Positions 55,001-64,000 of a stretch of DNA of 64,000 bases are shown here, one piece after another. The DNA lies in contig JAFEMH010002443.1 in NCBI GenBank assembly GCA_022495995.1, forward strand, positions 62,001-126,000, given 5' to 3'. Within the stretch, counting starts at the first letter, position 1. The number at the start of each line of letters is the position of its first letter. The notes below the pieces were generated by a model. It was given only the letters and a program-made list of their open reading frames with translations, was not told the origin of the DNA and ran no database searches. The DNA comes from Adenophora triphylla var. japonica (Eukaryota; Streptophyta; Magnoliopsida; Asterales; Campanulaceae). The position numbers were made by a program, and so were the translations under genes.

Positions 55001-57130
55001 CATTTGGATTTTGAGGAAACTCATGTAGATGAAAACACTTTAAATGTCATTTAGAATCTAGAAAAAATTAAAAAAAATAAACGAGGTAGCCGTATACCAT
55101 TTTTGGCAAGATCGGGACACGTAAAACCCTAAAAACCCTAAATAATGGCAAATATTTGTAACTCAATCTCCATTTGGATTTTGAGGAAAACTCATGTAGA
55201 TGAAAACACTTTAAATGTCATTTAGAATCTAGAAAAAATTAAAAAAATAAACGAGGTAGCCGTATACCATTTTTGGCAAGATCGGGACACGTAAAACCCT
55301 AAAAACCCTAAATAATGGCAAAATTTGTAACTCAATATCCATTTGGATTTTGAGGAAACTCATGTAGATGAAAAACACTTTAAATGTCATTTAGAATCTA
55401 GAAAAATTAAAAAAATAAACGAGGTAGCCGTATACCATTTTTGGCAAGATCGGGACACGTAAAACCCTAAAAACCCTAAATAATGGCAAAATTTGTAACT
55501 CAATATCCATTTGGATTTTGAGGAAACTCATGTAGATGAAAAACACTTTAAATGTCATTTAGAATCTAGAAAAAAATTAAAAAAAAAATAAACGAGGTAG
55601 GCGTATACCATTTTTGGCAAGATCGGGACACGTAAAACCCTAAAACCCTAAATAATGGCAAAATTTGTAACTCAATATCCATTTGGATTTTGAGGAAACT
55701 CATGTAGATGAAAAACATTTTAAATGTCATTTAGAATCTAGAAAAAATTAAAAAAAAATAAACGAGGTAGCCGTATACCATTTTTGGCAAGATCGGGACA
55801 CGTAAAACCCTAAAAACCCTAAATACTGGCAAAATTTGTAACTCAATATCCATTTGGATTTTGAGGAAACTCATGTAGATGAAAACATTTTAAATGTCAT
55901 TTAGAATCTAGAAAAAAATTAAAAAATAAACGAGGTAGGCGTATACCATTTTTGGCAAGATCGGGACACGTAAAACCCTAAAAACCCTAAATAATGGCAA
56001 AATTTGTAACTCAATATCCATTTGGATTTTGAGGAAACTCATGTAGATGAAAACACTTTAAATGTCATTTAGAATCTAGAAAAAATTAAAAAAATAAACG
56101 AGGTAGCCGTATACCATTTTTGGCAAGATCGGGACACGTAAAACCCTAAAAACCCTAAATAATGGCAAATATTTGTAACTCAATATCCATTTGGATTTTG
56201 AGGAAACTCATGTAGATGAAAACACTTTAAATGTCATTTAGAATCTAGAAAAAATTAAAAAAATAAACGAGGTAGCCGTATACCATTTTTGGCAAGATCG
56301 GGACACGTAAAACCCTAAAAACCCTAAATAATGGCAAAATTTGTAACTCAATATCCATTTGGATTTTGAGGAAACTCATGTAGATGAAAACATTTTAAAT
56401 GTCATTTAGAATCTAGAAAAAATTAAAAAATAAACGAGGTAGGCGTATACCATTTTTGGCAAGATCGGGACACGTAAAACCCTAAAAACCCTAAATAATG
56501 GCAAAATTTGTAACTCAATATCCATTTGGATTTTGAGGAAACTCATGTAGATGAAAACACTTTAAATGTCATTTAGAATCTAGAAAAAAATTAAAAAAAT
56601 AAACGAGGTAGCCGTATACCATTTTTGGCAAGATCGGACACGTAAAACCCTAAAAACCCTAAATAATGGCAAATATTTGTAACTCAATATCCATTTGGAT
56701 TTTGAGGAAACTCATGTAGATGAAAACATTTTAAATGTCATTTAGAATCTAGAAAAAATTAAAAAAATAAACGAGGTAGCCGTATACCATTTTTGGCAAG
56801 ATCGGGACACGTAAAACCCTAAAAACCCTAAATAATGGCAAAATTTGTAACTCAATATCCATTTGGATTTTGAGGAAACTCATGTAGATGAAAAACACTT
56901 TAAATGTCATTTAGAATCTAGAAAAAAATTAAAAAAATTAAACGAGGTAGGCGTATACCATTTTTGGCAAGATCGGACACGTAAAACCCTAAAAACCCTA
57001 AATAATGGCAAAAATTTGTAACTCAATTTCCATTTGGATTTTGAGTATTTTCATAGATATGAAAAACACTTAAAATGACATTTAGAATGTAGAAACAAAT
57101 TAAACCAAAATAAATAGGCAGCCATATATA
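52095..57130. repeat. About 170-bp satellite array, 29 copies, with telo-box motifs
   Basis: 29 monomers counted by the TCGG(G)ACACG landmark from 52221 to 56975, mean period 170 bp. Each reads, in order, TTGTAACTCAAT.TCCATTTG, GATTTTGAGGAAACTCATGT, CATTTTAAATGTCATTTAGA, an A-run, AAACGAGGTAG(C/G)CGTATACC, TTTTTGGCAAGATCGGGACA and CGTAAAACCCTAAAAACCCT. Every monomer thus has two overlapping plant telo-box/telomere-like AAACCCTA motifs. GTAGCC and GTAGGC variants form a pattern, with a GGC-GCC-GCC trimer on the right side. A final diverged partial copy spans about 57003-57130. Sequence identity between monomers is very high, mainly indels in the A-run. Confidence 0.97.
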
Positions 57131-57140
57131 ATTTATACAT

Positions 57141-57195
57141 CTCGTGTAAAAACACACGAAATATATGCTTCTATCTCGTGTCGATCTACACGAGA
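57141..57195. repeat. Palindromic unit cluster E (2 units)
   Basis: CTCGTGTAAAAACACACGAA and CTCGTGTCGATCTACACGAG with a longer spacer (ATATATGCTTCTAT). It borders the right end of the satellite array. Confidence 0.88.
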
Positions 57196-57326
57196 GGTTT
57201 AAAATCCCGTAACCCTTCAAAACGAGCTGCGTTGAATTCGCCGTTTATAATTCCTTAAAACACACCTATTCCGAATGTAAACCATAAACCCCATTATTAT
57301 TCAAAATCAATCTCTAAGTTCATAGC

Positions 57327-60180
57327 ATGGATTCCTCACAAAATTCTCCCCAACATTCTCCAAGTTTCAATGATCATAGCATGGATTCTTATGAGTATAT
57401 TAACCTTGATGATATAGAATTTGTCCTTGATGAAGAAGAAGGAATCTCACCAAATTATCCTCCACATGAACATTCTCCAAGTTTCAATGATCCAAGCTTC
57501 TATGATCATAGCATGGATTCTTATGAGAATATTAACCTTGATGATATAGAATTTGTCCTTGATGAAGAAGAAGGAATCTCACCAAATTCTCCTCCACATC
57601 AACATTCTCCAAGTCTTAATGATCCAAGCTTCTATGAAGTAAGTTCTTAATCTTTTGTTTTGTATTGTGATCAAAATCGAAATCAAAATTCCATCTTGGA
57701 CGGAGATAATTTCGTGTAAAAATACACGGCATAGACATATCGTGTACACTAACACGAGATGCATATCGTGTACACTAACACGAGATGTATCTGATTTATG
57801 TCGTGTATTTATACACGAAATATATACTTACCGGAGCTTTGAAACCGACTAGTACCGTATTTTGTGTGGTCCATTTCCTGGATATCGCTGATGAATTCAC
57901 GACATCGTAATTATTTCCAAACAGGACGCGCTTCGCACATGTACGGGAAATCGCGAGGCGTCGAAATATACACCTTGTTATACGTAACTCGAAGAATAGA
58001 ATTGGAAATAAACTAGCTTATGCGATGATAATATGTCATTTTGGTGGATATCACAGTCTCTAAGATCTAAGAATATAAAGAAGAGTAGTAGCAAGAAGAG
58101 AGAGTGTAGTTTTAAACTATATGCCAAAGAAAGGAGGGATGATGGGTTATGGGGTTATGTTGTAAGGAATGGTATACATAATCATGACTTTCCTTTGTAT
58201 CCGAAGGTTTTCCTCTCGGGAAATTGACAGTGCCGAATATGACGTTGTGTGTAGGGCAAGTGAATGTTCATTGCGTCCAAATGACATAGTTGCAATGTTA
58301 AAGATGAACGATGAGAAGAATGTGAGCACTCCGATGCACGTCCGCAATGCCATCACAAAATATAGAGAAAAAGAACGACAAGGAAGGACCCCGCTACAAC
58401 AATTCCTTAAATTACTCGTAGATCATGAATATACATACTACACGAGGGAAGACGCCGAGAGCGGCATGATCGGCGATATATTCTTCTCTCACCCATTAGC
58501 AATGAAGATGCTAAACCTGTTTTCCATATGTTGTACAAGGTGATTGCACTTACAACACCAACCGCTATGGACCGTACTTCTCTGCAGCTTTGTAGGATTT
58601 ACTTCCACCGGCATAATTTCACAATAGCGTATGCGCTCTCAAGTATCGAGTGCGGATGATTACAAATGGGCATTGGACAATTTGCACACTCGTTTACACC
58701 TCCCCGCTGCCAACAGCTTTTGTCACCGATCGTGAATCGGGTTTTATCGCCGCCTCCGTCATGCTTTTCCCGACACCGCACACTTCTTGTGTCTGAGGCA
58801 TATCGAAGTCAATGTTAGAAGGCATGGGTTGAGTCATACAGTATTTATTTATTTACTTATTTACTTATTTATTGATTTTCTTTGTTTATAATATATATAA
58901 TTACTTAAATTACAGTGTAGCGAGGATTTGCGTAATCATTCATGAGGAGTTTCAATTATGCAATCTCGCCCCTACCTCCGGCGAATGGGACGAACGTTGG
59001 CAAGGGCTTTGTGACCGTTTCATATCTTATCCCGTATTATTGGATTACCTCCGCGATACATGGATTACTCCATACTCTCGTAATATTCTCGTCCATGCAC
59101 ACGGATGTGTTACCACACTTTGGGACCCATACCACAAACAGGATCGAGGGTGAGCATAACAGTCAAGAAGGCATCGGGAGTGCTTCTTCTACTTTTGACA
59201 CAATCTTCAAAAAGGCTCATAAGATCTTCGATATCCAACTAAAAAATATCAAACAGGTATGAATAGATCAAAGACCGTAACTCCAATTGATTTGAGGACC
59301 CGTAATATGTATCACAACATATTGACTAAAGTGTCAACTAAGCTTGCGCATTATCGTACAAGAGCGGGTCGACTTCGTAAAATCAAGCGGGTCGTAATGG
59401 GGGTAATGTCATCACCGAGGATGCCTCGCGGGTGTTACTATGTGCGAACACATGGACTTCCATGTAGTCACGAGATTGCAAGGATAGAGGACTGGGGGAC
59501 GGATTGAGCCGGCCTCGATTCATGATTTTTGGAAGAAGTTGGATATTGAAGTAGACAACCCTCCATCTCGAGCCTTCAATAAATAAAGACAATTTTCAAG
59601 CTATGTTGAATAAATTTGAGAAAGCACTCGAACCGGTAAGGAGAAAGTTATTCAAAACGATGGAAGAAGGGCTAAATCACCAAACAAGAGATGCTTACGA
59701 GCCGATCATATTTCAAAGGCGAATAAACCCCTGACCGAAGTTCCAGAGAACCGTCGATTGGGAGCATACTAACAACTTTTTTCGAGTCCCCGTTACACCA
59801 TCCTCGACTAGCAAAGGGTATAGATCTTCATTCATTTGTGGCTCACATTTCAATTAAGTTCTTGATGTATTTGATTTGCATGTTGATAGTATGAATGCTT
59901 CTCACTCTTTTCTTTGCCCTATTTCAGTCTAGATCTCGCATTCATTCGCATCAACCCAAGCGAGTTCGGAGTCCACGCACAAATGGAAATCGCCTTCGTA
60001 ACCCACACCATCTACCCTCGCTAGTACTCCTAACGTCTCATCCACCACTAGCCGCTTCCTGGCCGTGGGAGAGGACGGGGTCGAGGGCGAGGTCGAGGGC
60101 GAGGTCGAGGACGAGGACGGATCGTGGTCGTGGTCGTGGAGAGGGAAATGGACAAACCCAATCACACTAGTATATACAAA
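57327..60180 (+). pseudogene. Mutator-like transposase (FAR1 DNA-binding, DDE, SWIM), frame-damaged
   Basis: Exon 1 (57327-57638, donor GAA|GTAAGT) encodes an acidic N-terminus with an internal duplication (SMDSYE.INLDDIEFVLDEEE twice). A later exon, about 57880-58200, has TRFAHVREIARRRN, NRIGNKLAYAMIICHFGG, ECSFKLYAKERRDDGLWGYV and NGIHNHDFPLYP: a FAR1/MULE N-terminal zinc domain. The DDE domain follows with DCTYNTNRYG (first Asp, near 58545), VTDRESGFIAAS (second Asp, near 58725) and TTNRIEGEHNSQ (Glu, near 59140). Then comes a SWIM finger (CYYVRTHGLPCSHEI, near 59440). A tail of Arg-Gly/Arg-Ser repeats (about 60080-60160) leads towards the OTU region. At least six frameshifts and stops occur, so this copy is inactive. 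Confidence 0.85.
57711..57819. repeat. Palindromic unit cluster F (in transposase intron 1)
   Basis: Four diverged units (TTCGTGTAAAAATACACGGC, two ATCGTGTACACTAACACGAG 26 bp apart, GTCGTGTATTTATACACGAA). It lies inside the first intron of the MULE transposase. Confidence 0.88.
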
Positions 60181-60186
60181 TTTCTA

Positions 60187-60829
60187 AGTATTTGAGGTCT
60201 TTTCCACCTTTCATTATCCCATATATTGGAGGCATCACAGATGTGGCATCCGATGGACATTGTGGCTATAGAGCCGTAGCAAGACGTATATTCTGGAGAT
60301 GAGGAGATGTGGGCTCAAGTGCGCTCGCATCGTTACCATGAGGTGAATGCTCGCCAAGACCTTTATCAAAGAGTTCTAACTTGGATAAATGTAGATGAAC
60401 TCTTACGTAGGATTGCTTGCTATGTCCGGCCGACGCCGAACGCTACTTATTGGATGGACCTTCCGTATCTTGGGCACATCATTGCCACGAGGTATAATGT
60501 GGCATTCATTTCGTACTCGGCTAGCGGCGGCAGCTTATGTCTTCCAAAGGATCGTACATAGGAGTAGGACCACCGATAAACACAGCTTGTGGTGGGACAA
60601 GTGAGAAACCATTTTATATTGGTATGATACTTAACCTGCCTCATCTATATTTGTAATATTTAAGTGTCTTACTTAAATTCGTCAGTATTTAACCGTTATT
60701 ACTTTTGCAAATGCACATGTCGTGCAATGATTACCCAATTCCACCACCACCGAACACTTGGAGGGAACACCGTGATCCAAGCGCAAGTCAACCGATCCTC
60801 CAATACCGAGATAGGATAGCAAAGATTTA
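60187..60829 (+). pseudogene. OTU-type cysteine peptidase ORF downstream of the transposase
   Basis: In order: RSFPPFIIPYIGGITDVASD then GHCGYRAVARRIF. The D-G-x-C-x-Y-R-A motif is the OTU catalytic Asp/Cys box. One stop follows (TGA at 60300), then DVWAQVRSHRYHEVNARQDL, VDELLRRIACYVRPTPNATY, WMDLPYLGHIIATRYNVAFI and, after a frameshift or intron, DYPIPPPPNTWREHRDPSAS to a stop at about 60829. OTU enzymes cleave ubiquitin or related modifiers. The Arg/Gly-rich linker before it suggests that in intact relatives it is the C-terminal extension of the transposase or a second exon set. The catalytic His is not identified with certainty. Confidence 0.78.
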
Positions 60830-61042
60830 ATAAACTCTATGATCAGATACCGATGCAAGAAGAGAAAGATTACGTAGGGGATAGTATATGTGTAATGGTT
60901 TTTGAATTATATGCTTATCCTTGTTAACACTTTTATGAATGTTTGGATGTTTGAATTATATGCTTATCCTTGTTAACACTTTTATTTCGTATACAATTTT
61001 TCATCAAGATGACTTTGGTGTCGTTGTTTATCGATGTGTTCA

Positions 61043-61132
61043 GATCCACACGAGACACATCTCGTGTGGATTTACACGAGATGTGTCTCGTGTGGATCTA
61101 CACGAGATGTGTTTCGTGTGGATATACACGAG
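61043..61132. repeat. Palindromic unit cluster G (3.5 units)
   Basis: GATCCACACGAG then CTCGTGTGGATTTACACGAG, CTCGTGTGGATCTACACGAG and TTCGTGTGGATATACACGAG at exact 26-bp period; spacers ACACAT and ATGTGT, which are reverse complements of each other. Lies between the OTU and PMD modules, which converge here. Confidence 0.95.
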
Positions 61133-61520
61133 ACACATCAAGAACAACACCAAAGACCAAGTAAACAACGACACCAAATAAACAACAAGAACAACACAAT
61201 CGTACACAACAAAGAACTATCCATTTCATACTCGCATCTGTCAATACCAAATAAACAACACCAAATAAACAACAAAGAACAAATCCATAACTCCATATTC
61301 AAGACTACAAATCCATAACTCCATAAACAACAACAATACAATCGCATACCATTACAACAACAACTATCCATTTCCTACGTAAAATAAATCCAACTCCATA
61401 ATCAAGCACTACAAATATACCAAAACTCCATAATCAACAATACATAAATGCGACCTCCTACATGAGACGACCTAAACCCTCGTGTGCCCGTCTAAGTATA
61501 TCTCCGGCGTACTGGGAGAC
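61133..61520. repeat. AACAAC-rich simple sequence between the convergent modules
   Basis: Diverged (CAA)n-type DNA with near-direct repeats: ACACCAAATAAACAACA (61170, 61258), ATCCATAACTCCATA (61282, 61311), ACTATCCATTTC.TAC (61216, 61363). No gene. Confidence 0.7.
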
Positions 61521-61527
61521 TCGCATC

Positions 61528-63701
61528 CGTCACTAATGGAAGTATGAGATCTGCGATCGCCGCAACCCCAGCCGCGGTGGAACATCAACTCGGGAGGTGG
61601 GGAGGTGGAATGTCAACGGGAGGATCGTGTATCGGATTAGATATCCGAACATGACTCCTAGCCGAAACCACTCCATATAATCATCGCCACGGGAGAAGAT
61701 GTAGTATCTAGTGGTGGCCCCCATCGGGAACGGGCCCGAACTCATGCATGTCGAACAACACCCACCCGTCCCAAAAATCATCTCCGTCACCATACTCCTT
61801 TTGGTATCCCTTTTCCGACCCTTTGACAAAATACATCTCGTGGGAGTCACGGGGGCCGTCTGGGATCCTTCGTCAGTACCCGAACCGCCCGGTAACACGA
61901 TCGTGCATATACGCCTCGATGTCACAAAAGCGTATAACCCCCCGAAGTGTGAAACCGGCAGAACCGAGTCCGCTCCAATACCATAAGGAGTCCAAGCAAC
62001 CCGCGAGTAGACTTTGTTAGGCGTAGTCTACATAATAACAAGGGAGTGTAACAATTTGAAACAGCTTTAATATGAATAACTCACCCTATCAACATGCATC
62101 CCGTCAAGAGTGCGGCGATACCGCACTAGATGATCCAATGCCCTCCCACCGCATCAAGCACGTGACCATCTACGGCTCTCCTACGCCCCCTCGCCGCCTG
62201 CGGGTCGAAAGTCGCCGGAAATCCGGAAGTACTCGTATATCCACCCCGAGATGTATGTAAAAAGTATTAAATACTAATCAAATGCAACATGTAATTACAG
62301 TGGGGAGTCGACAGAGTAAAAAGAAAGTGAGTAGAGTAAGATGTACCTCTAGCAGCTGTCGCACAACCACCCATCTCTGCGCATCCGGATCTCGGACGCC
62401 TTCCCCAACTCTCGGTATAAATAAGCCAATGTAGCCGATCCCCAGAGAGAGTGGGGAGTCTCTCAAGATCCATGCATAAAGGAAGGTAGCCGCAGCACCT
62501 TATCCCGACTCTTGTCCACGAACATCGTGGAACCCAAGAGGTGCAGGATATACGCAGAAGCACGCCGGGCATCACTCATGTGCGGTATACGGGAAGAAAA
62601 GAGACGCCGGACATCCTTTAATAAGTATCCAAAGGCCACCCAAAACGAGGTGTCTAGAGATGCCTGATAGGTCGTGCAATCGGATCCGGATATCGAACAT
62701 GTGCACCTACACAAATGATACCGTAAATTGAAGATGAAATAACACATTTTAGTACAAGAGATGAATGTAGATAGTTAATATAGTCTTGAAATTGATAATA
62801 TATAACAACATACCCAGGATATGAGATACGTCGTGTAACGTAATGGTCATCTCCCCACGGCATGTGGAACGAGTTAGTCTCAGAGACCACCGTTCCAAAA
62901 TGCCGTCATCGCCGCATGGTTAGGCCTCTCGAATGGTGGCATCGTGCACCGCCGGATGCCCGATGCATCAACGAGGGTCGCCCAGCTCTATCGCAGCATC
63001 CAGATCAGCACGCTTGAACCTGTTTATTCCAAACAAAAAATATAATCAATACTCGAGATCGAGAAAAGTACGAGATGTATAATTAATGGAGTATTTAGAG
63101 TGTGTGCCAAACAACTTCAAGATTTTAGTAAATTCACATAAATGATTATCTTACTTTTGCAGATGTCATAGCCTCGTATGAAAAGTCACCACCGACTCAC
63201 TAGTGGCGTCCCTCCAAATCTCTCGGGCTCGTGATCACCAAACCCGTATATAAGTGAAACATTCTTGGGCCGCCACCGGGTCACTCACCCGCCATGATGG
63301 TGGCTCCTCCTCACCCGCACCCTGCCTCCTCCCCCGTCCCTGCCCTCTAGCCACATCCCTCCCCCTCCCCCTCCCATGCCTCAAAGGTCTAACATCATGT
63401 ATCTCCTCCTCCTCCTCATCATCATCAGCATCATCCCTCCCCTCCTCCTCCTCCTCATCATCATCAGCATCATCCCTCCTCCTCCTCCTCATCCTCCTCA
63501 CCACTATCATCGTAATCGTGGATGCCTCATCACCTCCTACATCCTCCTCATCACTATCATCGAATCAATATCACCGTCACCGCCCGCTCGCGCTCCTCTC
63601 AAGATCGCCCCACGCACGATAGTCCTATCATGTATACTTTTGCCGCGTTTATCTACCGTAGCCGCTGCCTCGGCCTTCCTCTTTCTATTGGACGCGGTCA
63701 T
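61528..63701 (-). pseudogene. Plant mobile domain (PMD) protein, frame-damaged, opposite strand to the transposase
   Basis: The start candidate at 63701 (MTASNRKRKAEAAATVDKRG) follows an acceptor-like TGTAG. An Asp/Glu-rich and Arg/Gly-rich N-terminus follows (63510-63300). The PMD then appears in order: ETNSFHMPWG / GEMTITLHDVSHIL (62880-62810), FWVAFGYLLKDVRR, ARRASAYILHLLGSTMFVDK-S (62560-62500), a stretch equivalent to the W.SA.LAYLYR.L region (62440-62370), DIRVLPDFRR (62260), HDRVTGRFGY and EMYFVKGSEKG (61910-61790), and a final YMEWFR (61670), all usual for PMD proteins. Frames shift several times. PMD proteins derive from or ride on transposons; some host members (MAIN, MAIL1) silence transposons and maintain meristems. 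Introns may explain some breaks (AG at about 63024, GT at about 62812). Confidence 0.75.
63235..63510 (-). repeat. Internal repeat coding the acidic/basic N-terminus of the PMD protein
   Basis: Tandem (ATC)n/(CTC)n-rich DNA encoding RDDADDDEEEEEG twice, followed by GRGRGRDVARGQGRGRR. It is a low-complexity charge-patterned tail in an otherwise globular protein. Confidence 0.8.
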
Positions 63702-63809
63702 ACGTTCACGTGCCTACAAAAAATCAAATAAGATACAATAAATTAGCTATTTAGCATTTATAACTGACTATGAACGATGCAAAGGAAAAAGAGTGGACAC
63801 TGGGCACTT

Positions 63810-63933
63810 CTCGTGTGAACTCACACGAGAAGAATCTCGTGTGAACTCACACGAGATGCATCTCGTGTGAGTTTACACGAGATGAATCTCGTGTGAACTC
63901 ACACGAGATGCATCTCATGTGAGTTTACACGAG
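63810..63933. repeat. Palindromic unit cluster H (5 units)
   Basis: Five 20-bp palindromes (three of them CTCGTGTGAACTCACACGAG) at exact 26-bp period, spacers AAGAAT, ATGCAT, ATGAAT, ATGCAT. It is about 108 bp upstream of the PMD start, towards the window edge. Confidence 0.97.
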
Positions 63934-64000
63934 AATCTCTCCAGTTTGGTTATTATCAAAGAAAGAACGTCGAAATCAATTGAAGAAACCAGTTCATGAA

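Noticed and set aside
52095..57130. True telomere or centromere
   Set aside because: CCCTAAA words are only two per 170-bp monomer and not a continuous telomeric tract. A 5-kb array between transposon parts gives no evidence of centromere function.
61034..61318. Cys/Arg-rich short proteins with VSCGSTRDV repeats
   Set aside because: Translation of palindrome cluster G; DNA-level constraint explains the repeat.
63810..63933. CRISPR-like array (regular 20-bp repeats with 6-bp spacers)
   Set aside because: Spacers are far too short and not unique, repeats are full palindromes with variable centres, and the context is plant transposon DNA.

Overview
This is eukaryotic, plant nuclear DNA, almost certainly from a eudicot. 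It has spliced genes with GT-AG introns and a very high load of plant transposable elements. These include many Stowaway-type MITEs with CTCCCTCCGT termini, Copia elements with the plant initiator-Met PBS, a Tat/Ogre-type Gypsy with its TGGCGACTC PBS, an RTE-type LINE with a TTG tail, Helitron helicase, hAT, PIF/Harbinger and Mutator-like elements. AT, AG/GT and ATA microsatellites are common. I cannot name the species.

Three host genes are visible. (1) The 5' part of an MLO-family seven-transmembrane gene runs leftward from 4827 and leaves the window at base 1; seven exons are readable. (2) A complete seven-exon oligoribonuclease gene (DEDDh exonuclease, 215 aa) runs leftward from 48438 to 39543. 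Its introns are large and full of transposons, and there is a probable 5'UTR intron reaching about 50348. (3) Divergent from it, at 51439, is the 5' end of a gene resembling plant Ufm1-specific protease (UFSP). It has two exons, then a frameshift, then stops abruptly at a palindrome cluster.

Layout. 1-5 kb: MLO, with a datable nest of transposons in intron 2. 5-8.5 kb: MITEs, a MULE end and microsatellites. 8.5-11 kb: a decayed Copia inside a MITE. 11.8-21.2 kb: hAT end, hairpin minisatellites and a Tat/Ogre-like Gypsy element (LTR, PBS, gag) on the minus strand. 21.2-25 kb: another gag fragment and a broken FAR1-like gene. 25.8-29 kb: hAT MITEs, LINE and MITEs. 28.6-34.6 kb: a SIRE-like Copia with an envelope-position ORF, inside a MITE. 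35-39 kb: AT-rich repeats. 39.5-50.4 kb: oligoribonuclease, with an inverted pair of Helitron helicase fragments in intron 2. 50.5-51.3 kb: PIF-type MITE. 51.35-64 kb: the most unusual part.

The 51.35-64 kb part holds a FAR1/SWIM Mutator-like transposase, an OTU-type cysteine peptidase ORF next to it, and on the opposite strand a plant mobile domain (PMD) ORF. All are frame-damaged. Just upstream of the transposase sits a 29-copy, about 170-bp satellite whose every monomer carries plant telo-box motifs (AAACCCTA). Threaded between these parts are seven clusters of a 26-bp unit: a 20-bp palindrome, CTCGTGT-N6-ACACGAG, plus a 6-bp spacer. An eighth cluster lies at 6.67 kb. These clusters border the satellite on both sides, sit in a transposase intron, and separate the OTU and PMD modules. 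This composite, and the palindrome unit above all, is the best candidate for something undescribed. A role for the palindromes as protein-binding sites is inference only.
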